The translations under genes were made by a program, and so were the position numbers. Shown here piece by piece: positions 12,378 to 25,632 of a DNA stretch of 64,000 nucleotides. The notes under the pieces were generated by a model. The model made no database searches and was not told where the DNA came from. It saw nothing but the letters and a program-made list of their open reading frames with translations. This DNA comes from Cacajao melanocephalus (taxonomy: Eukaryota > Chordata > Mammalia > Primates > Pitheciidae), in contig CAUYLG010004905.1 of the NCBI GenBank assembly GCA_963573385.1, forward strand, positions 124,001 through 188,000, given 5' to 3'. Position 1 is the first letter of the stretch; each line of letters starts with the position of its first letter.

Positions 12378-14599
12378 AAATAACTCTAATGCAGCCTCAG
12401 AGAGGAAACAGGCTTTAACATGCTATTTTCTGGGTTTTATTTCTTTATTCTTAGATTCTTGATGTGCAGTCTTTGGAAAATATAGCTCACACCATTTAGC
12501 ATTATCCTTCAAACACACTTTCATGCTTTTAGAATGTGCTGTGTGGAATTCCATAAGAAGGTTGCATTTACACAATTATTGCAAATGTACAGCACGCACC
12601 ACGGTTACAGCTTCGCTCCATTGCTTGTGAAAATCCTCCTGACTGTATCTGACAGTTGACTCTGCTAACAGTGTTCATATTCATACTTAGACTTATCATA
12701 GATTGTGAAACTGTGCGGGCGATGGCGTAAAAGCACACACGAGATGACTTGAATTACAAGGATAGCTGGAGAGTTGGTAAAAATTAAATGTTCCATCCCA
12801 TGCTTCTGTACTGATAGAACAAAGTCATTTATTAGCCTGAAGTTAGTTTTTTAATGTGACCTTTAATTTTTTTAAATTGGTCTTCTCCAGAAAACCGTGA
12901 AGGAAAAAATTCAAACAAAAACACTCATTCTGGTCTTTCCTTTCAGAAAGTTTTGTCACACTCTGCTGCATCTGGTAGTTTGACTTTGGATGAGAATCTG
13001 AAATGAAGCTTAATGTGAGTGCTATCAAGTGATTCTAGGAAAATGTCAAAATACAAGCGAAGGAAACAAAGGTCTTTTGTGCTGGATTTGCATTCCCTCC
13101 TGAAATCTTTGGCACTTTACATCAGAAAGGGAGTTGTATTATTTATTTTCAATTTCCTGACTCTCTCTTCTTCATCTGTCCTTAGACAGTGGCCATCAGC
13201 ACACTCCCTGCAGCCTTTCCCTGTCCTTGATGGGTATTGTGTCAGTGAAGCGAGCTGCCTTCAAAGCTAGTGACAAGCGCAGGGCTGCCTCTTGCCAGAG
13301 TGGGTTGTGCATACATGTCGCGACCAGGTCTTTCTTCCTGCAAGACAGTTCTCTCTGCCTCTGCAAGGCCCAGCTTCCAGTGACGGCTGGATCAATGTGA
13401 TATCTTGTTTGGGGTTGCTGTTGTGAGCAGGAACATTAGACAACATCACAGTCTCCGTAAGGAACAAAGGAACACTTGTAGTGAGTGAGTGCCTTGACCT
13501 CCTGTAAGACATCATAGTTCATGTGCAGGTAGGACTTGGGTCTGAGTTAGAGGAGATGAACTGAAATTGCAATATTTTGAGCACCTGAACTGCACTGCAA
13601 CTGGGAGTTAAGCAGACTCAAGGTCAGGAAAATTATTTAGAAAATAACCAGCATGTAAAAAACCTAACAAGCCTTTTCAAGCTGAGAGTTCTGTGTACTC
13701 ACATTGAAAGATCTGATTCATGCAAATGTTACCATATATAACTGTTCTCTAAGACACTTTTATGTTTTTATTTTACATTTTTAGAAGATATGAGCCTGTT
13801 ATATGATGATTTTTCTCCCTTCATGCACCATCCATTAAATTGTTATTTCTTAAGATATTTGACACTTTGCGGCTTTGCCATATTGGTTTTGATTGTAGTG
13901 AAACATTGATAAAAATTATTCTTAATGAAGGAAGCAAATATAGAAATTTCAAATAGATAAATTACATTTCTGTGTTATGCAAGAAAAAGTGCTGATTACC
14001 TATTGTATTTGTGTAGCAGAAGTAGATACATATTGCATAAAAGAGATTTGATGAAGCCGGATACCTCTGAGAAACCAGATTTAGAAAATGGGATAGCCAT
14101 GAAAGTTTAGGTGGGTGCTACAGATGAAATGAATGAAGACCGCATGGAGAGCCTCAGATGCAGAAGTGTTTGGGACCTAACACTATACAAACCATGCTGA
14201 TAAAAGCCATATTTACTCATATGTAGATCATTGTGACAAAACTCTGTTGCTGTAGTAGGACATGAGCTTGCACCTGTTTTTGTAAATTCCTGTCAGAGAC
14301 TGAAGGACAGGTTTCCAGAAAGAAGGTGCTTTTCCTCTTTTCCTTCCTTCCTCCTCCCATTTCCAGAGGTCAGAGAGCTGTAGATAAAGGCAGTTAGTCC
14401 TTTGAATAGAAACTTTGGAGAGAAGTTTTGCTGATGAGTGTGAAGGCAGCTTGAATTTTCATCCGTCTTGTCCTTTTCCAGCTAGGTCTATGCTCTCTAA
14501 TTCTCAAGTTTTTGCTTATTAAAGGGACACTCATCTCTTTTCTCTATATCTCTTTATAAACTCAGTTTGGCTTTGAAATACTTTCAACGTATGTACATG

Positions 14600-14626
14600 T
14601 GCACACACACACACATACACACACAG
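14600..14626 (+). repeat. (CA)n microsatellite, interrupted
   Basis: CACACACACACACA with one ATA interruption, then further CA units. It is short and probably weakly polymorphic. Confidence 0.9.
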
Positions 14627-15664
14627 TAACCCTCGCTAGAATGGAGATGCCAGGAGTGCATTTATAGGCTTTGAAGTTGCCACAGTCTGCTGAAGAGGAA
14701 TACATCTTTCTTTTAATCAGAATATTCAGAATGGGACAGATACAACCGTATTCAGGTCGGAAGATGGACATGAATACACCTATCCCTTGCTTTATGAATT
14801 TACAATTTTAACTCATTCCTGAAAACCTGCCATTAAGTTAAATTTCTAAAACAGAGTTAAGTAAAAAATAGTAATGTCTTTTCATTTATTTAGGTAAATT
14901 TTTGATACATTTCATGCCAAGCCAAGATACTTCAAAATTGTTCTTAGTTTTTAAAAAAATATTAATTGAAAGTAAAAGCAAGCAAGTTTTATAAGTAAAA
15001 ACAATTGGAATATACATTTTTAAAATTTATATATAATTTGTATACAAAAGGTAGTATAACAAAAGTATATTCTAATCACCTTTTATTTGCCAATTTTGAA
15101 ACTACTTTAGAGCGCATGGATTGTTTTACTCCCAAACTGAACTTTAAAAATAATATTTTAGTCTAGAAAAACACCACGTTAACAAAGTATAAGAGCTCTT
15201 TGAAATACTTGGAAGTAGCACATGCGTATCAGACTGAAAATCTGTAAAAATGTTACTCTTCACCTCTCTTACAAAAATGATCTATGCAAAGTAAAAACAT
15301 TTTGCCTTCATCCAAACATGGTGTATGATTCAAACGTATTCTACCTTTGCCTGATACCCTAATGTCAAAATATCACTTTTTATAGTGCAGAGTTTTTTTC
15401 TCTAGGTGTTTTAATTTTTATTGTTACTGTTTATTTTTGGTGGCAAAGTAGTTATAATGAGAAAAGACACCATCCAAAAGTGGGATGAGTTTTCAAAAGC
15501 CATTATGGCAACAATCAAAAAGTAATTAACTGATGGCATTAGGTGAGGGGAGGGAAGTCTGCATTCCAAATCTTGTGTGATCTAATTTGTCTCCTGACAC
15601 AATCTTTGAAGCAATTAGAGATCTCTGGGATCTTACGCCACAGCTGGAATCTCCCACAGTGCAG

Positions 15665-15815
15665 TACTAGAACTGGAAGATATCTTGGAGACAACTATCT
15701 AACACCCCAATTTTACAAATGAAGGAACTAATGTGTAGAGAAAGTAAATGACTCGGCCAGTGTCATAAACCTCATAGAGGCAAAGCCAGATTTTCCCATT
15801 CTGTCTTCTGCTATA
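15665..15815 (-). mobile_element. MIR-type SINE, antisense
   Basis: The reverse MIR signature is present in order: 'gaactggaagatatcttggag', CAATTTTACAAATGAAGGAA, 'gtagagaaagtaaatgactcggccagtgtca' and AGGCAAAGCCAGATTTTCCC. These correspond to the usual 'ttttacagatgaggaaactgaggc' to 'ggcagagccaggattc' series. Confidence 0.65.
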
Positions 15816-16640
15816 ACTGAATTGACTCTCAGAAATGATGGCATTCCCATCCTGATCACCAATTCCTGGTGTCTATTAGGGGAGAATATAAGGCATAATA
15901 GTTCAAGTTGGACTTGAGGTAGGTTGGAGAACGAATTGAACATTAAATCCTTGAAGGTGGAAAACTTTTGACCCCTCGAACTGTATTATAGCTAAAACAT
16001 TAGGTATTTTTGCCAAAAGTCAAAAACAAGATTTGAAAATATTCAGTACACAATTATAACAAGCCTTCCCACTGAGCAACAAAATCAAATTAGCTTGTTT
16101 TGAAAAAATGAAACAACTCTAAGCACATGTCACATCTACCATTGAGGTTTGAGTCACGTGTAATCACTTGGCTGTGATCACTGCATCTGAAAAATAATGA
16201 GGAATAGGCACATGAATCAGATAAGAATGTAAATAAGATATAAGTGGCAAGCTGGATATGAGAACATGGCTGGGACTTGAGCCTCTTGCTATATCCTTGC
16301 CCAATCTAGAGCTTCAGATAAATGCATGGGAATAGTTGCAACTACACAGCAAACCTTTGGCTAGAAGCAGTGATTTCTGGTCTATCCATAGGGTGGGAAA
16401 ACCCTACCCTGGCCTGTAGGCATCAAAAGAAATATTGCAACCCGTGTGCAGAGAGGATCCAACAGAACACATAGGCTGGAATATGGGTGTGCCTAACTGA
16501 TGAGTGAGTGAGAGAAAAGGCAGTGCTTCTTCCCTGGTATATGCAAGAGGCCAGTCATCTTTCTAAAGAACTGAAGCCAGAAATGGGGAAGACAGTGAAG
16601 AACATTCTCCATATGCCTGCTCTCCTGGATTGCAAGCTGC
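15816..16640. other. Unique sequence
   Basis: No repeat was recognised with confidence. Confidence 0.45.
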
Positions 16641-16760
16641 TTGTGAACAGGAAGCATTCATCCATGTAAGAAATATGCACTGCATGCCTGACATGGTCCT
16701 GGTACTCTACCAGGTGCTGGGTATATAGAGAAAAGAGATTCAGATATAATCTGTGATCTC
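16641..16760 (-). mobile_element. L2 3' end, antisense fragment
   Basis: 'attcatccatgtaagaaatatgcactgcatgcctgacatggt' and ACCAGGTGCTGGGTATATAG correspond to the reverse of the L2 3' terminus (AATATTTATTGAGCACCTAC, then GTGCCAGGCACTG, then GTGCTGGGGATA). It is very diverged. Confidence 0.5.
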
Positions 16761-16889
16761 ACTGGGAAGCAGGTTCACTAATAACCAATCCCAGGGGAGA
16801 ACTTCCACCATGTGCGTGACAGCAATGGTTATCACTGTGCCAACCACCAGGAGTGGGAGCTGAACACTAATCCCCACTGCACCTGGGCT

Positions 16890-17280
16890 GCAGTTTTGCC
16901 AGTTGTCTGAGTCTGGTGAAGCAGAATACATTCACATGCAACAGGTTTTTTATAAAGTAGATTTATTAGTTACTGCTGAGCAGAAGTGGGGAAAGACGCG
17001 CAGGATCCATCATGAGCTGCTTTCCCAAGGCACAAGAAAGCTCCCTGGGACGGATGGAGGAACCGTTCCATATATCTCAGGGCTAGCCACATGACTCACA
17101 GAGAAAGCCTTGAAGACATTCTGCTCCTAGGGGAGACAGGAACAAATCTCAGCTCTCCTGGCAGTTCCTTCCTATCTCAAGATGTTGCATTTCCTCTGAG
17201 GGAAACAAGCCTTGGCTATTTCCGGGAGTTTTTCACTATCTCAAGATATTGTATTCCTAGCACATTCTACGGTTCTTCTT
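16890..17280 (-). mobile_element. Possible old LTR fragment, antisense (unassigned)
   Basis: A compact block, less AT-rich than its surroundings. On the minus strand it reads towards an AATAAA poly-A signal (reverse complement TTTATT near 16960), followed by a short CA-rich region, a layout typical of LTRs. It also contains a pair of similar segments, TATCTCAAGATGTTGCATTT (17173-17192) and TATCTCAAGATATTGTATTC (17238-17257). I cannot name a family, and a unique sequence is not excluded. Two frames of 63 and 84 codons on the plus strand here have no domain signature. Confidence 0.35.
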
Positions 17281-17281
17281 C

Positions 17282-17584
17282 TTTTTTTTTTTTCTTTAGA
17301 CATAGGATCTCACTCTGTCACCCAGGCTGCAATACAGTGGCATGATCAAGGCTTACAGCAGTCTCAAATTCCTGGGCTCCAAGGATCCTCCCACCTCAGC
17401 TTTCTGAGAAGCTGGGACTGCATGTGCACACCACCATCCCTGGCTTTTTTTTTTTTTTTTTTGGTAGAAACTGACGTCTTACTGTGTTTCCCAGGCTGGT
17501 CTCAAACTCATGACCTCAAGGGATTCTCCTTCCACAACCTTCCAAAGTGTGGGAATTATAGGTGTGAGCCACCATAACCAGCCC
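17282..17584 (-). mobile_element. AluJ-type SINE, antisense
   Basis: A T-rich tail (17282-17293), then a reversed right arm GATCTCACTCTGTCACCCAG, a second T17-18 tract between the arms (17444-17461), and the left arm to GGTGTGAGCCACCATAACCA. The J-type 'cctgggctccaaggatcctcccacctcagc' is visible. The overlapping 121-codon plus-strand frame is Alu antisense, not a gene. Confidence 0.93.
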
Positions 17585-17788
17585 GCAGTTATTCTTGATA
17601 ACTACAAATGAGAAAGGGAAGAGAAGTGAGTCGGTCCAAAGCCGCCTGAAGAACTAACTGTCCTGCATTCATGGAATATGGCTAAGAATGTATATTCCTC
17701 ATAATTCCTTTATCCATGTTACTATATCTTATGCGATGGTCAGCTCAGCTAGTGCAATGAAAGTAACTACCTGGCCTATCATCATTCT
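17585..17788. other. Unique sequence
   Basis: Nothing was recognised. Confidence 0.45.
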
Positions 17789-17850
17789 TTATTCATTCAA
17801 CAAATGTATGTTGTTTGACCAATATATGCTATGTACTGTGATGCAACTGA
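17789..17850 (-). mobile_element. L2 3' end, short antisense fragment
   Basis: TTATTCATTCAACAAATGTA followed by 'tatatgctatgtactgtgatgc' resembles the reverse L2 3' end. It is only about 60 bases, so the call is tentative. Confidence 0.45.
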
Positions 17851-18538
<688 letters not shown>

Positions 18539-18596
18539 TCTACTTTTATATGCATAATACAAATAGCAACTTATTGCAAACATTAGTTCATACAGA

Positions 18597-18720
18597 GGTA
18601 CAGTGCAAAGAGGTGGCCAAAGATGTGGTTTAACCCTGACTTTGCCACTTACTAGTCACAACTTTAGACATATCATTTTAGACTCTCTGAGTCTCAGGGG
18701 ACATAGGATAATATAATGAG
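18597..18720 (+). mobile_element. MIR SINE, sense
   Basis: 'agtgcaaagaggtggcc..gatgtggtttaaccctgac' then TTTGCCACTTACTAGTCACA and 'agactctctgagtctcag' follow the MIR 5' half and core (GGTTCGAATCC.., TGCCACTTACTAGCTGTGTG). The 3' half is missing. Confidence 0.75.
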
Positions 18721-19253
18721 TTCAAATTCTGGTCCTTAAAATATCTCACCTAAGGAGGAATGTCCTAGGAATAAATAGGAATTTCTAAGATCACAGCACA
18801 TGTCTGCAGTTGCTTGAGAGATATAGTTGCCGGGTGAACAAATAAAAGTGCAAGCAAGGACAGCCTCCTCTTACTTCCAGACCATATTCAAATTCTCAGT
18901 AGTTATATTCACTTGGCCTTTTATGCATGGCTTAAAAGTGTGCTCTCTAAGAATTCAGAGAAAATGAAACATGACTTTTTCTTTTAACCAAATGAAGACC
19001 TACCCAGAGAAACAAGATGCCAACCTATGCATGAAATATCTGATAACACGAGGCTATGTGTGATCAATGAACAAGTGTTACCAAGTGAATTTGAGTTATA
19101 AGGAAAAATTGATAGTCTCAGTGACTTCTACTGTCTAATCTAGCCTCTTTCACAAGCTGTTAGCTGAACACTACAAACTCCAGTTATGTCTTATGCAAAA
19201 TGTGGTTAAGGACGTTTACACCAGAAGGAAGGTATGAGAACTGAAAGGAAGAA

Positions 19254-19312
19254 TTCAGTAAAGTACTTAGAATCATGTTCCCAAGTAGTTGATGCTAAGT
19301 AAATGTCAATTT
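19254..19312 (+). mobile_element. MIR/L2-type 3' end fragment, sense
   Basis: 'aaagtacttagaatcatgttcccaagtagttgatgctaagtaaatgtc' resembles the MIR end AAAGCGCTTAGAACAGTGCC, then ATAGTAAGCGCTCAATAAAT. It is short. Confidence 0.5.
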
Positions 19313-19347
19313 CTCTTCCATCCTTTCTCTATACTCATTTGGCCAAA

Positions 19348-19470
19348 TATGATAATAATATTTGTTCTGCCTACCTTAGAAAGCTACATTGAGAATAAAA
19401 TGAGTTCATATTTGTGAAAACTTTGGATGTTATAAGGACTTCAACAAATGAGAGATGTTATTATTGGTAA
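19348..19470 (+). mobile_element. MIR SINE 3' half, sense
   Basis: 'gataataatatttgttctgcctaccttagaaagc..gagaataaaatgagttcatatttgtgaaaactttgg' follows the MIR core-to-3' order (ATAATAGTACCTACCTCATA, then AGGATTAAATGAG). Confidence 0.65.
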
Positions 19471-19804
19471 TGGAATTCTTAAACTTATGATGCCAAAAGA
19501 CTTTACCCCAAAATATAATTAAACTCCAAGCGATATTACATAGTCACATAAACGACAGGGGCATGGTGAGATACCACCTAAACTGGGTTCCAGCTAGTAT
19601 TTGACTTTATATCAGGAAGAACATCTGCCCTCTCCTCCACAACTTGGAGCTGGGTGTAAAGACTCATTGGTCTGGATTCAGGAGAGCACCAGAGTTCTAA
19701 CACTTCCAGATTTTATATACTCAAACACAGCTGACATGTGTTAGAAGGTAGAATGAGCATACGAAGCATGTGTTTAACAGAGACTCTGTTGATGATATAT
19801 AAGT

Positions 19805-20010
19805 ACTGATTTTAGAGTCATTCTGTCTGCATTCAAGTTCTGGTACCACCACGTACTATGTATGTTTGGTCAAGGTACCTTGTTTCTCTAAACCTTAGAG
19901 TCCTCATTTAGAGAGTGGAACCGATAATCATACTTGTAGCACGGAGTATTTGAAGGATAAAGTGAACATCTGGCCCATATTAAGTGTCCAGGGGATTTTA
20001 GCTATTAATA
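19805..20010 (+). mobile_element. MIR SINE, sense, nearly full length
   Basis: The series is 'ttttagagtcattctgtctgcattcaagttctgg', TACCACCACGTACTATGTAT, 'cctcatttagagagtgg', 'ataatcatacttgtagc', 'gaaggataaagtgaaca' and 'aagtgtcc..'. All are in the expected MIR order, which makes it one of the clearest MIRs in the window. Confidence 0.8.
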
Positions 20011-23000
20011 TTTCTAAATAAGTGGAAAATATAGTGTAGTCTTTTGTGCATTTATAAGAGAGCTAAATAAGTAATTGTAACCAAAAGAATAGGGATGGTG
20101 GTACGTGCATTCTGCCTCCCAATGCCTTTTGGGGGAGGTCAGTCTTTGAATAAAGAGCCCAGCTGAACTTCCACAGGAAGATATAACCAATGTGAAAGCA
20201 GAAGGAATACCCAGTGGACTGAAGCTAGACAAGAAAAGCTGTGTAAGATTTAGGGAAGCCAATAATAGAACTTTAGTAGTGAGCAGAAAAAGATGACATG
20301 GCAATATATAGACTATATAAATACGTGCTGGGACTCATGTTTCTCTCTCAGATTATCTGTCCTATCTATCTGAAGTAACTATCTTCCATCAAAATACCTG
20401 ACATAAAACAGCGGCATAACACCTGGGTAGCTCTGTTCTTTTAACCCACTGAAATGAGGTCTGAATATCATCTGTATTTTCTGTCACCTCCTTCACTTAC
20501 CCTTTGCTAAAACATGTGAGTACCTCTTTTATTTACCTGTAAAACTTGAGTAGGCAGCTCAGGCCAATTTAAATTAAATCTCTCTGTGAATAATTTAATC
20601 TCACATCTTTTTCTTAAGGTATACAGTTAGTAAAACAATAAACACTATCTGTAAGAAAATGTGATATACGTACCTATAATGTGGACTGCTTAGAGAAAAT
20701 AGAAAAGGATTTGTTTTGTAAACATCTGTAAGAAAGCTTCTATAACGAAGTGTTCTGATCATTGTCTAAAGGAACAGGCAAATACTGCAGTGGATATCTG
20801 AGAAAGAGGTGACTTTCTCTGAGAGTGGTAGATACTGGCTGTTGCTGGCAATTGAAATGAAAGCCATCCTAACGAGGTTTTATAATCATAAACTATATTG
20901 GTTTATACTAAATTAGGCCCTACACAGAAACAAACCAAATGATGAAAACAAGTTGATTGATTTCCCTTTTAGATTTTGTAAGCTAGTTAAATATAGGTAG
21001 TTGCTGTAATTGCATATTTACTGTTTCACTTTTGCAGCTTTTATAGTGACAAAAATGCAGCCCTCTGTCATGAGTCTAAAATCGTAAACTGTCCTAAACA
21101 TTGGCGATGCTGTGAGAGATGAGAGTACCCAACAAACACTTCCTACATTGTCACACAGGGCTGATTTAGACTGCTGTAAATTAGTGGTTTGTAGAATAGA
21201 AACCAATGTGGTAAAAGTGAGATGTGTGAGACTGCCTAGTGACAGTCACATTCTGATGTGACGCTGTTTTATTAGCATCTCCTAAGATCTAAGACAGTGT
21301 CGCCTTGCTTGTGGATCCACAGTTATCCTTTAACTATGCAAGCTGGCCCAAGAGCAGTGCTGTGAGCAAGACCATGTTTTTGCATAATATTTGTTCTGAA
21401 AATATGGATTAGCAACGAGTGTTACAAATAGGACTTGTCAGAAGAGACCCAGAGATACATTTTGCTAAATCAAAGAAGATCTATTCCTTCACAAAAGACA
21501 GATTCATATTCTGTAGTTAATAATTTGTTGCAAGATCTGATAAGTATCCTTCAAATATACAATTGATTTTAAAAGAGAGCCATTGATAGAGATATCTCTC
21601 AGCACCTAAACACAACGTCCATGACAAAATCTATACATGGGCTCTCTACAACTTATTACTTAAAAATATTAGCAAACAGAAATATCGAGTAACTCTAAAA
21701 TAAATTATACTTTGATATTCAATGTGTTCTATCTTTTCAAGCAGAATTAGTTTTGAGAAGTATTTTAGTTCATTTATTATTGGAAAAGACCTTACTAGCT
21801 TATTCAAGCAAGAAAATTACCCCAAAAGCTTACAAGATTTATAATGCTTGGGGAAAAAAAAGCAATTCAAAACCTAATGAGACATTTTAGGCCTCATTTA
21901 CATCTCTAACCTGACCCATTTTCTGCAAAACGTTTTTGTTGGTAATTTACATACTAAAAGCTAGTTATTTATCCATCCCTAACCAAAAAGTTGATGAGAT
22001 TACTAATACCACAGTGAAGTTAACATTACCCTGAAAGCTAAATACAACCATTTCTAGAAGGTTGACTATTGAGTCATTTATTTAGCTATAATCTCCATTA
22101 CATGCTGGCAATGCACCCAAACTCTGAGAGAATGGCATGAAAGCCCAAATATCTGATTTCCACAGTCACTCTATGGGCAGGAATCCTTCCAGGAACACAC
22201 ACGTTGGAAATGAAGCACATTAAAGTGCTCTGTGTATGTACACACATGCAAGAAAAAACATCATATAAAACAAGTTCAGCTATCATGTATTTTTGAATAC
22301 CACAGAGCATTGCATCTATTTGGAGGTGATAATTGTATTGATGTAGGCAAACTGTTGTATATAAGAAAAAAAACTTTCCAATATCTTGTGAAAAAAGGCT
22401 ACAATGAGGAATTGAAGTGTACAGTTGCATAGTGATATATTTCTCAGTTTTAAGGAATATTTATATTTTTTCAGGATGAAAAATATATATCCATCAATAT
22501 GTATGTTATTATAAGTGCATCTATTGACATATTTATATTACCAATATATTTACATTTTTACTAAAATTTTTCTCTTTTCTATTTTATATATTTACATTTT
22601 ATATTTTGTATGATTTTATTGTATAATATATATAATCACAATCTCTTGATAATTGTTTAATAACTTACTCTCAAAAAGCACTGAATTTATAGTAACTAAT
22701 ATCCTTCATAATGTAAGCATCTGTAAAATACAAGCTGTTAACAGTCTACAGTTTAGTTGAACATTATTTGGTTGCATAGTGAGAATTATACTCCAAGACT
22801 TTCAAGACTGTCTTGGAGGTGAAATTTCCCTGCCTCTCAGTATAAACCCCCTCTCTCACTGCCGTACATCAAATCTCAACAAAATCCAGAGATTGAGAAA
22901 TGCAGGGGACATCTCTGGGGTTCCTTGTTTAACCAGACTGCATTGCAGGTCCCTTTGTTGAATTCTACTCTTTTAGGGCAGTATGCAACCTGATTTTAGT

Positions 23001-23944
23001 TTGTTCAGTATCTCCGGCACAGCTTCCTCCCTAGACGAGCCAGGTGTTTCATTCTGATCAGGGCCAGACTGGTATCAAAGAAGGTCCAAAGCTCAACCCA
23101 TGCTGGCAGCCCTGGAAAGCCCAGAATGTGGACAAATGTGGCTCTATTCCTTTCCTATTCAGTCGTAGTTTACTCGATAATGAGTTTCCGATTGTGTTTG
23201 TTTTCAGAAACCCTATTTGCTGTTGTAGTCATCCTATTAGTCAAGGATTTAGAGAAAACATTTCTTAGTAAATGTAATTACTAAAAACTCATCTGCAAAG
23301 TAAATTGCCATTCACCAAAACCTATTATGACATGTTACGAATTGTGGTTTTATTCCCTATTTTGAGGCTGTCAAATACTGTGGGCACTACCGCCATGGTC
23401 TTCAAGGCATGGCCACCATCATGGTTATGGCTACTATGGCTTTTGCTGGCTCATGAGGAAAACCACATGAACTATTTTATTTCTCAATTCTTTTGAGTAG
23501 TGTAAAAACTTGGGTTGTATAGGCTCCACACACCGTACACCTGTCTCCCAAAGAATATGCTGCAGTTGTCTGTTCAGTTTTCCCCTTAGCCATTTGGAAT
23601 ATCTTCGGAGAATGTCTCTTGTGCTGGAATTTATTGACAATATTCTAAAGGTATTATAGTTTCTGTGAATACTTTTTGCTTCATGCAAAGTTTTCCAAGA
23701 ACGTGCTGGTGAATGATACACTCCACCTCCAGCTTGCTTAATACCTGCTAACATTGTGTGATACAGTGAAACATTTCATATATTTTCTGGGTATTCTCTT
23801 GTTTAAGCTGTGAAGATTGTATCATTTTGACACCACAGTTCTTATACTCTCATCAAAAACATTTCATGATGATCTTCAACTATTATGTCCCTCTTAATAT
23901 CTCCCAGAAATTAAATATATTTAAATATTTCACATCTCCCAATG
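20011..23944. other. 3.9 kb unique sequence
   Basis: No interspersed repeat was recognised. 22440-22660 is AT-rich low-complexity DNA dominated by ATATTTATAT-like phrases. Several frames of 60-110 codons occur on both strands, but none shows a domain, a signal peptide or a codon pattern that I trust. Confidence 0.5.
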
Positions 23945-24295
23945 CCTTTTCAATTATTTATTCTAGAAATATTGGGTGAATAGTTACCATGTAGTAAGTG
24001 AATGAAATAACCATGATTCCTGCCGTCATGGAGCATATAGTCCAGGAGAAGAAACCAAACTAACAAAATAGCCAGAGTATAATGGTAAATTGAGTCAGAT
24101 ACAAGGAACCCAATGAGCTACTACAATCTTCAGTAGTGGAAGGAGAATTAGTATTTAGGTAGTGTGGTTAGAAGACTAGTTAAGCTGGTGTCACTCAAAT
24201 CGCAGCTGAAAAATAAAAAGGAGGCAGCCATGTGAAAATTAATGGGAAGAGTATTCCAGGCAGAGTATGTGAGTAGAAAGAGCCCAATAGAATAG
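23945..24295 (-). mobile_element. L2 LINE 3' part, antisense (left of L1 insertion)
   Basis: 'ttattctagaaatattgggtgaatagttaccatgtag', CCTGCCGTCATGGAGCATAT and GAGTATTCCAGGCAGAGTAT match in order the reverse of the L2 3' end and ORF2 tail (CCTGCCCTCATGGAGCTTAC, AAGCATTCCAGGCAGAGGGA). The element continues at 24641 after the L1. Confidence 0.75.
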
Positions 24296-24640
24296 TATGC
24301 AGCTATAAAAAAGGGTGAGCTCATGTCCTTTGCAGGGACATGGATAAAACTGAAAACCCTCATTCTCAGCAAGCTGACACAAGAACATTAAAACCAAACA
24401 CTGCATGTTCTCACTCTTAAGTGGATGTTGAACAATGAGAACATATGGACACAGGGAGGGGAACAGTTGGGGAGTGAAGTGTTAGGGGAGGGATAGCATT
24501 AGGAGAAATACCTAATGCAGATGACAGGGTGATAAGTGCAGCAAACCACCATGGCACATGTATATCTGTGTAACAAACCTGCACATTCTGCACATGTACC
24601 CCAGAACTTAAAGCATAATAATAAAAATTAAAAAATTAAA
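24296..24640 (+). mobile_element. Young-type L1 3' end (L1P class), sense, 5'-truncated
   Basis: The 3' end of a primate L1: 'atgcagctataaaaaagggtgagctcatgtcc' (the ORF2 end), CATGTTCTCACTCTTAAGTG, 'gacacagggaggggaac', GGAGGGATAGCATTAGGAGA, CATGTACCCCAGAACTTAAA and an AATAATAAAAATTA tail. Flanks AAAGAGCCCAATAGAATAG (24277-24295) and AAAGAGTCCAATGCAATAG (24641-24659) are the target-site duplication. The ORF2 stub is non-functional. It is clearly younger than the surrounding L2. Confidence 0.93.
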
Positions 24641-24790
24641 AAAGAGTCCAATGCAATAGAGTACAGCATGCTCCAGGAATTGGAAAAGGCCACTCTTCCA
24701 AGTGTGATGGTGGACATGAGGGTGGTGTGCACAAGATGAGGTTGGAGAGGTAGACGGGGAGCAGGAATCGTGACTGGTGCCAGAGTGCTT
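24641..24790 (-). mobile_element. L2 LINE, antisense (right of L1 insertion)
   Basis: It begins with the second copy of the L1 target site and carries on the L2 order with GTGTGCACAAGATGAGGTTG and 'gagaggtagacggggagc', equivalent to the L2 box GAGATGAGGTCAGAGAGGTA. Confidence 0.65.
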
Positions 24791-25632
24791 GTCATCAGCA
24801 CTCCCCTGAATTGAATTTACGCCACCAACCTGGCCACTACTCTCGCTCCTCCCCACATCCTAGATGGAACGTGACCCTCAATAATTTTATGGCATACAGG
24901 AAAACAACAAAGAACAAATGTTTCTCAAGAGAGGCCAGCTCCCAAGAGAAAGAGAAAGGAAGAGTCTGGCCTAAAATCACCCAGGAATTTTTCATAAATT
25001 CATCAATCTAATAAGTCATTTCTCCTTTCCTGTGGCAAAAGAAATGGGGGAGCAGAAGTTGCCTGGGCTGTCATACTAATGCAGTAGCCTTAAAATCAGA
25101 GGAACGCCAGGGGTGAGGAAGGGACTTCTCACAACAGTTGTGTTCTCTCCCACACTCTCTGGAAGTAATAATATAATCTGTCCTTTTATAAAGAAAAATC
25201 CTTATGTATGTGAAATTTTTTATTTCTCCCAGAATCTATAATGTGTGTTATTACAAAGTGAACGAGCTAGATATGCCCAAATACATTATCACACTAGACT
25301 TGAATGCTGTAACTTGAATATCCTAACAAATTAAATCCAATGCCAGCAAGACAAGAACCAGAGTCTTGATGGATCTGCTACCTAACTATAGCGAACCATC
25401 TGTTTTCATAGTTTTCTTTATATTTTGAGTGGATATTGTATACCTACACATGTATGGTTATACCAAATCTAGTCACTTTTTTCCTCTTTTCCAGAAAACT
25501 ACTTTAAAACTCAAATAATTATAAATGTATAAAAAGAAGGATTACCAATAAAGTACAATTTATGTGAATTACCAATGTGTAATTATTAGGGATTTGTTGG
25601 TCCTGTGTAAAAAAATGTCCTTCTCTCTCCAG

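Larger units (their letters stand above)
10061..15664. other. 5.6 kb of unique, repeat-poor sequence
   Basis: No interspersed repeat was recognised. It contains a TTTC run and a CA run (listed separately). The parts around 11.85-12.75 kb look least repeat-like, with phrases such as 'tttatttttaattgcaaattg' and scattered CpGs near 12.59-12.73 kb. Short frames at 13019-13270 and 13267-13515 have no domain signature. Confidence 0.5.

Noticed and set aside
17212..17577. 121-codon plus-strand frame
   Set aside because: Mostly antisense AluJ including the poly-T tracts (runs of Phe).
22440..22660. AT-rich stretch considered as an origin or matrix-attachment site
   Set aside because: Low-complexity sequence alone does not support either; no specific motif was seen.
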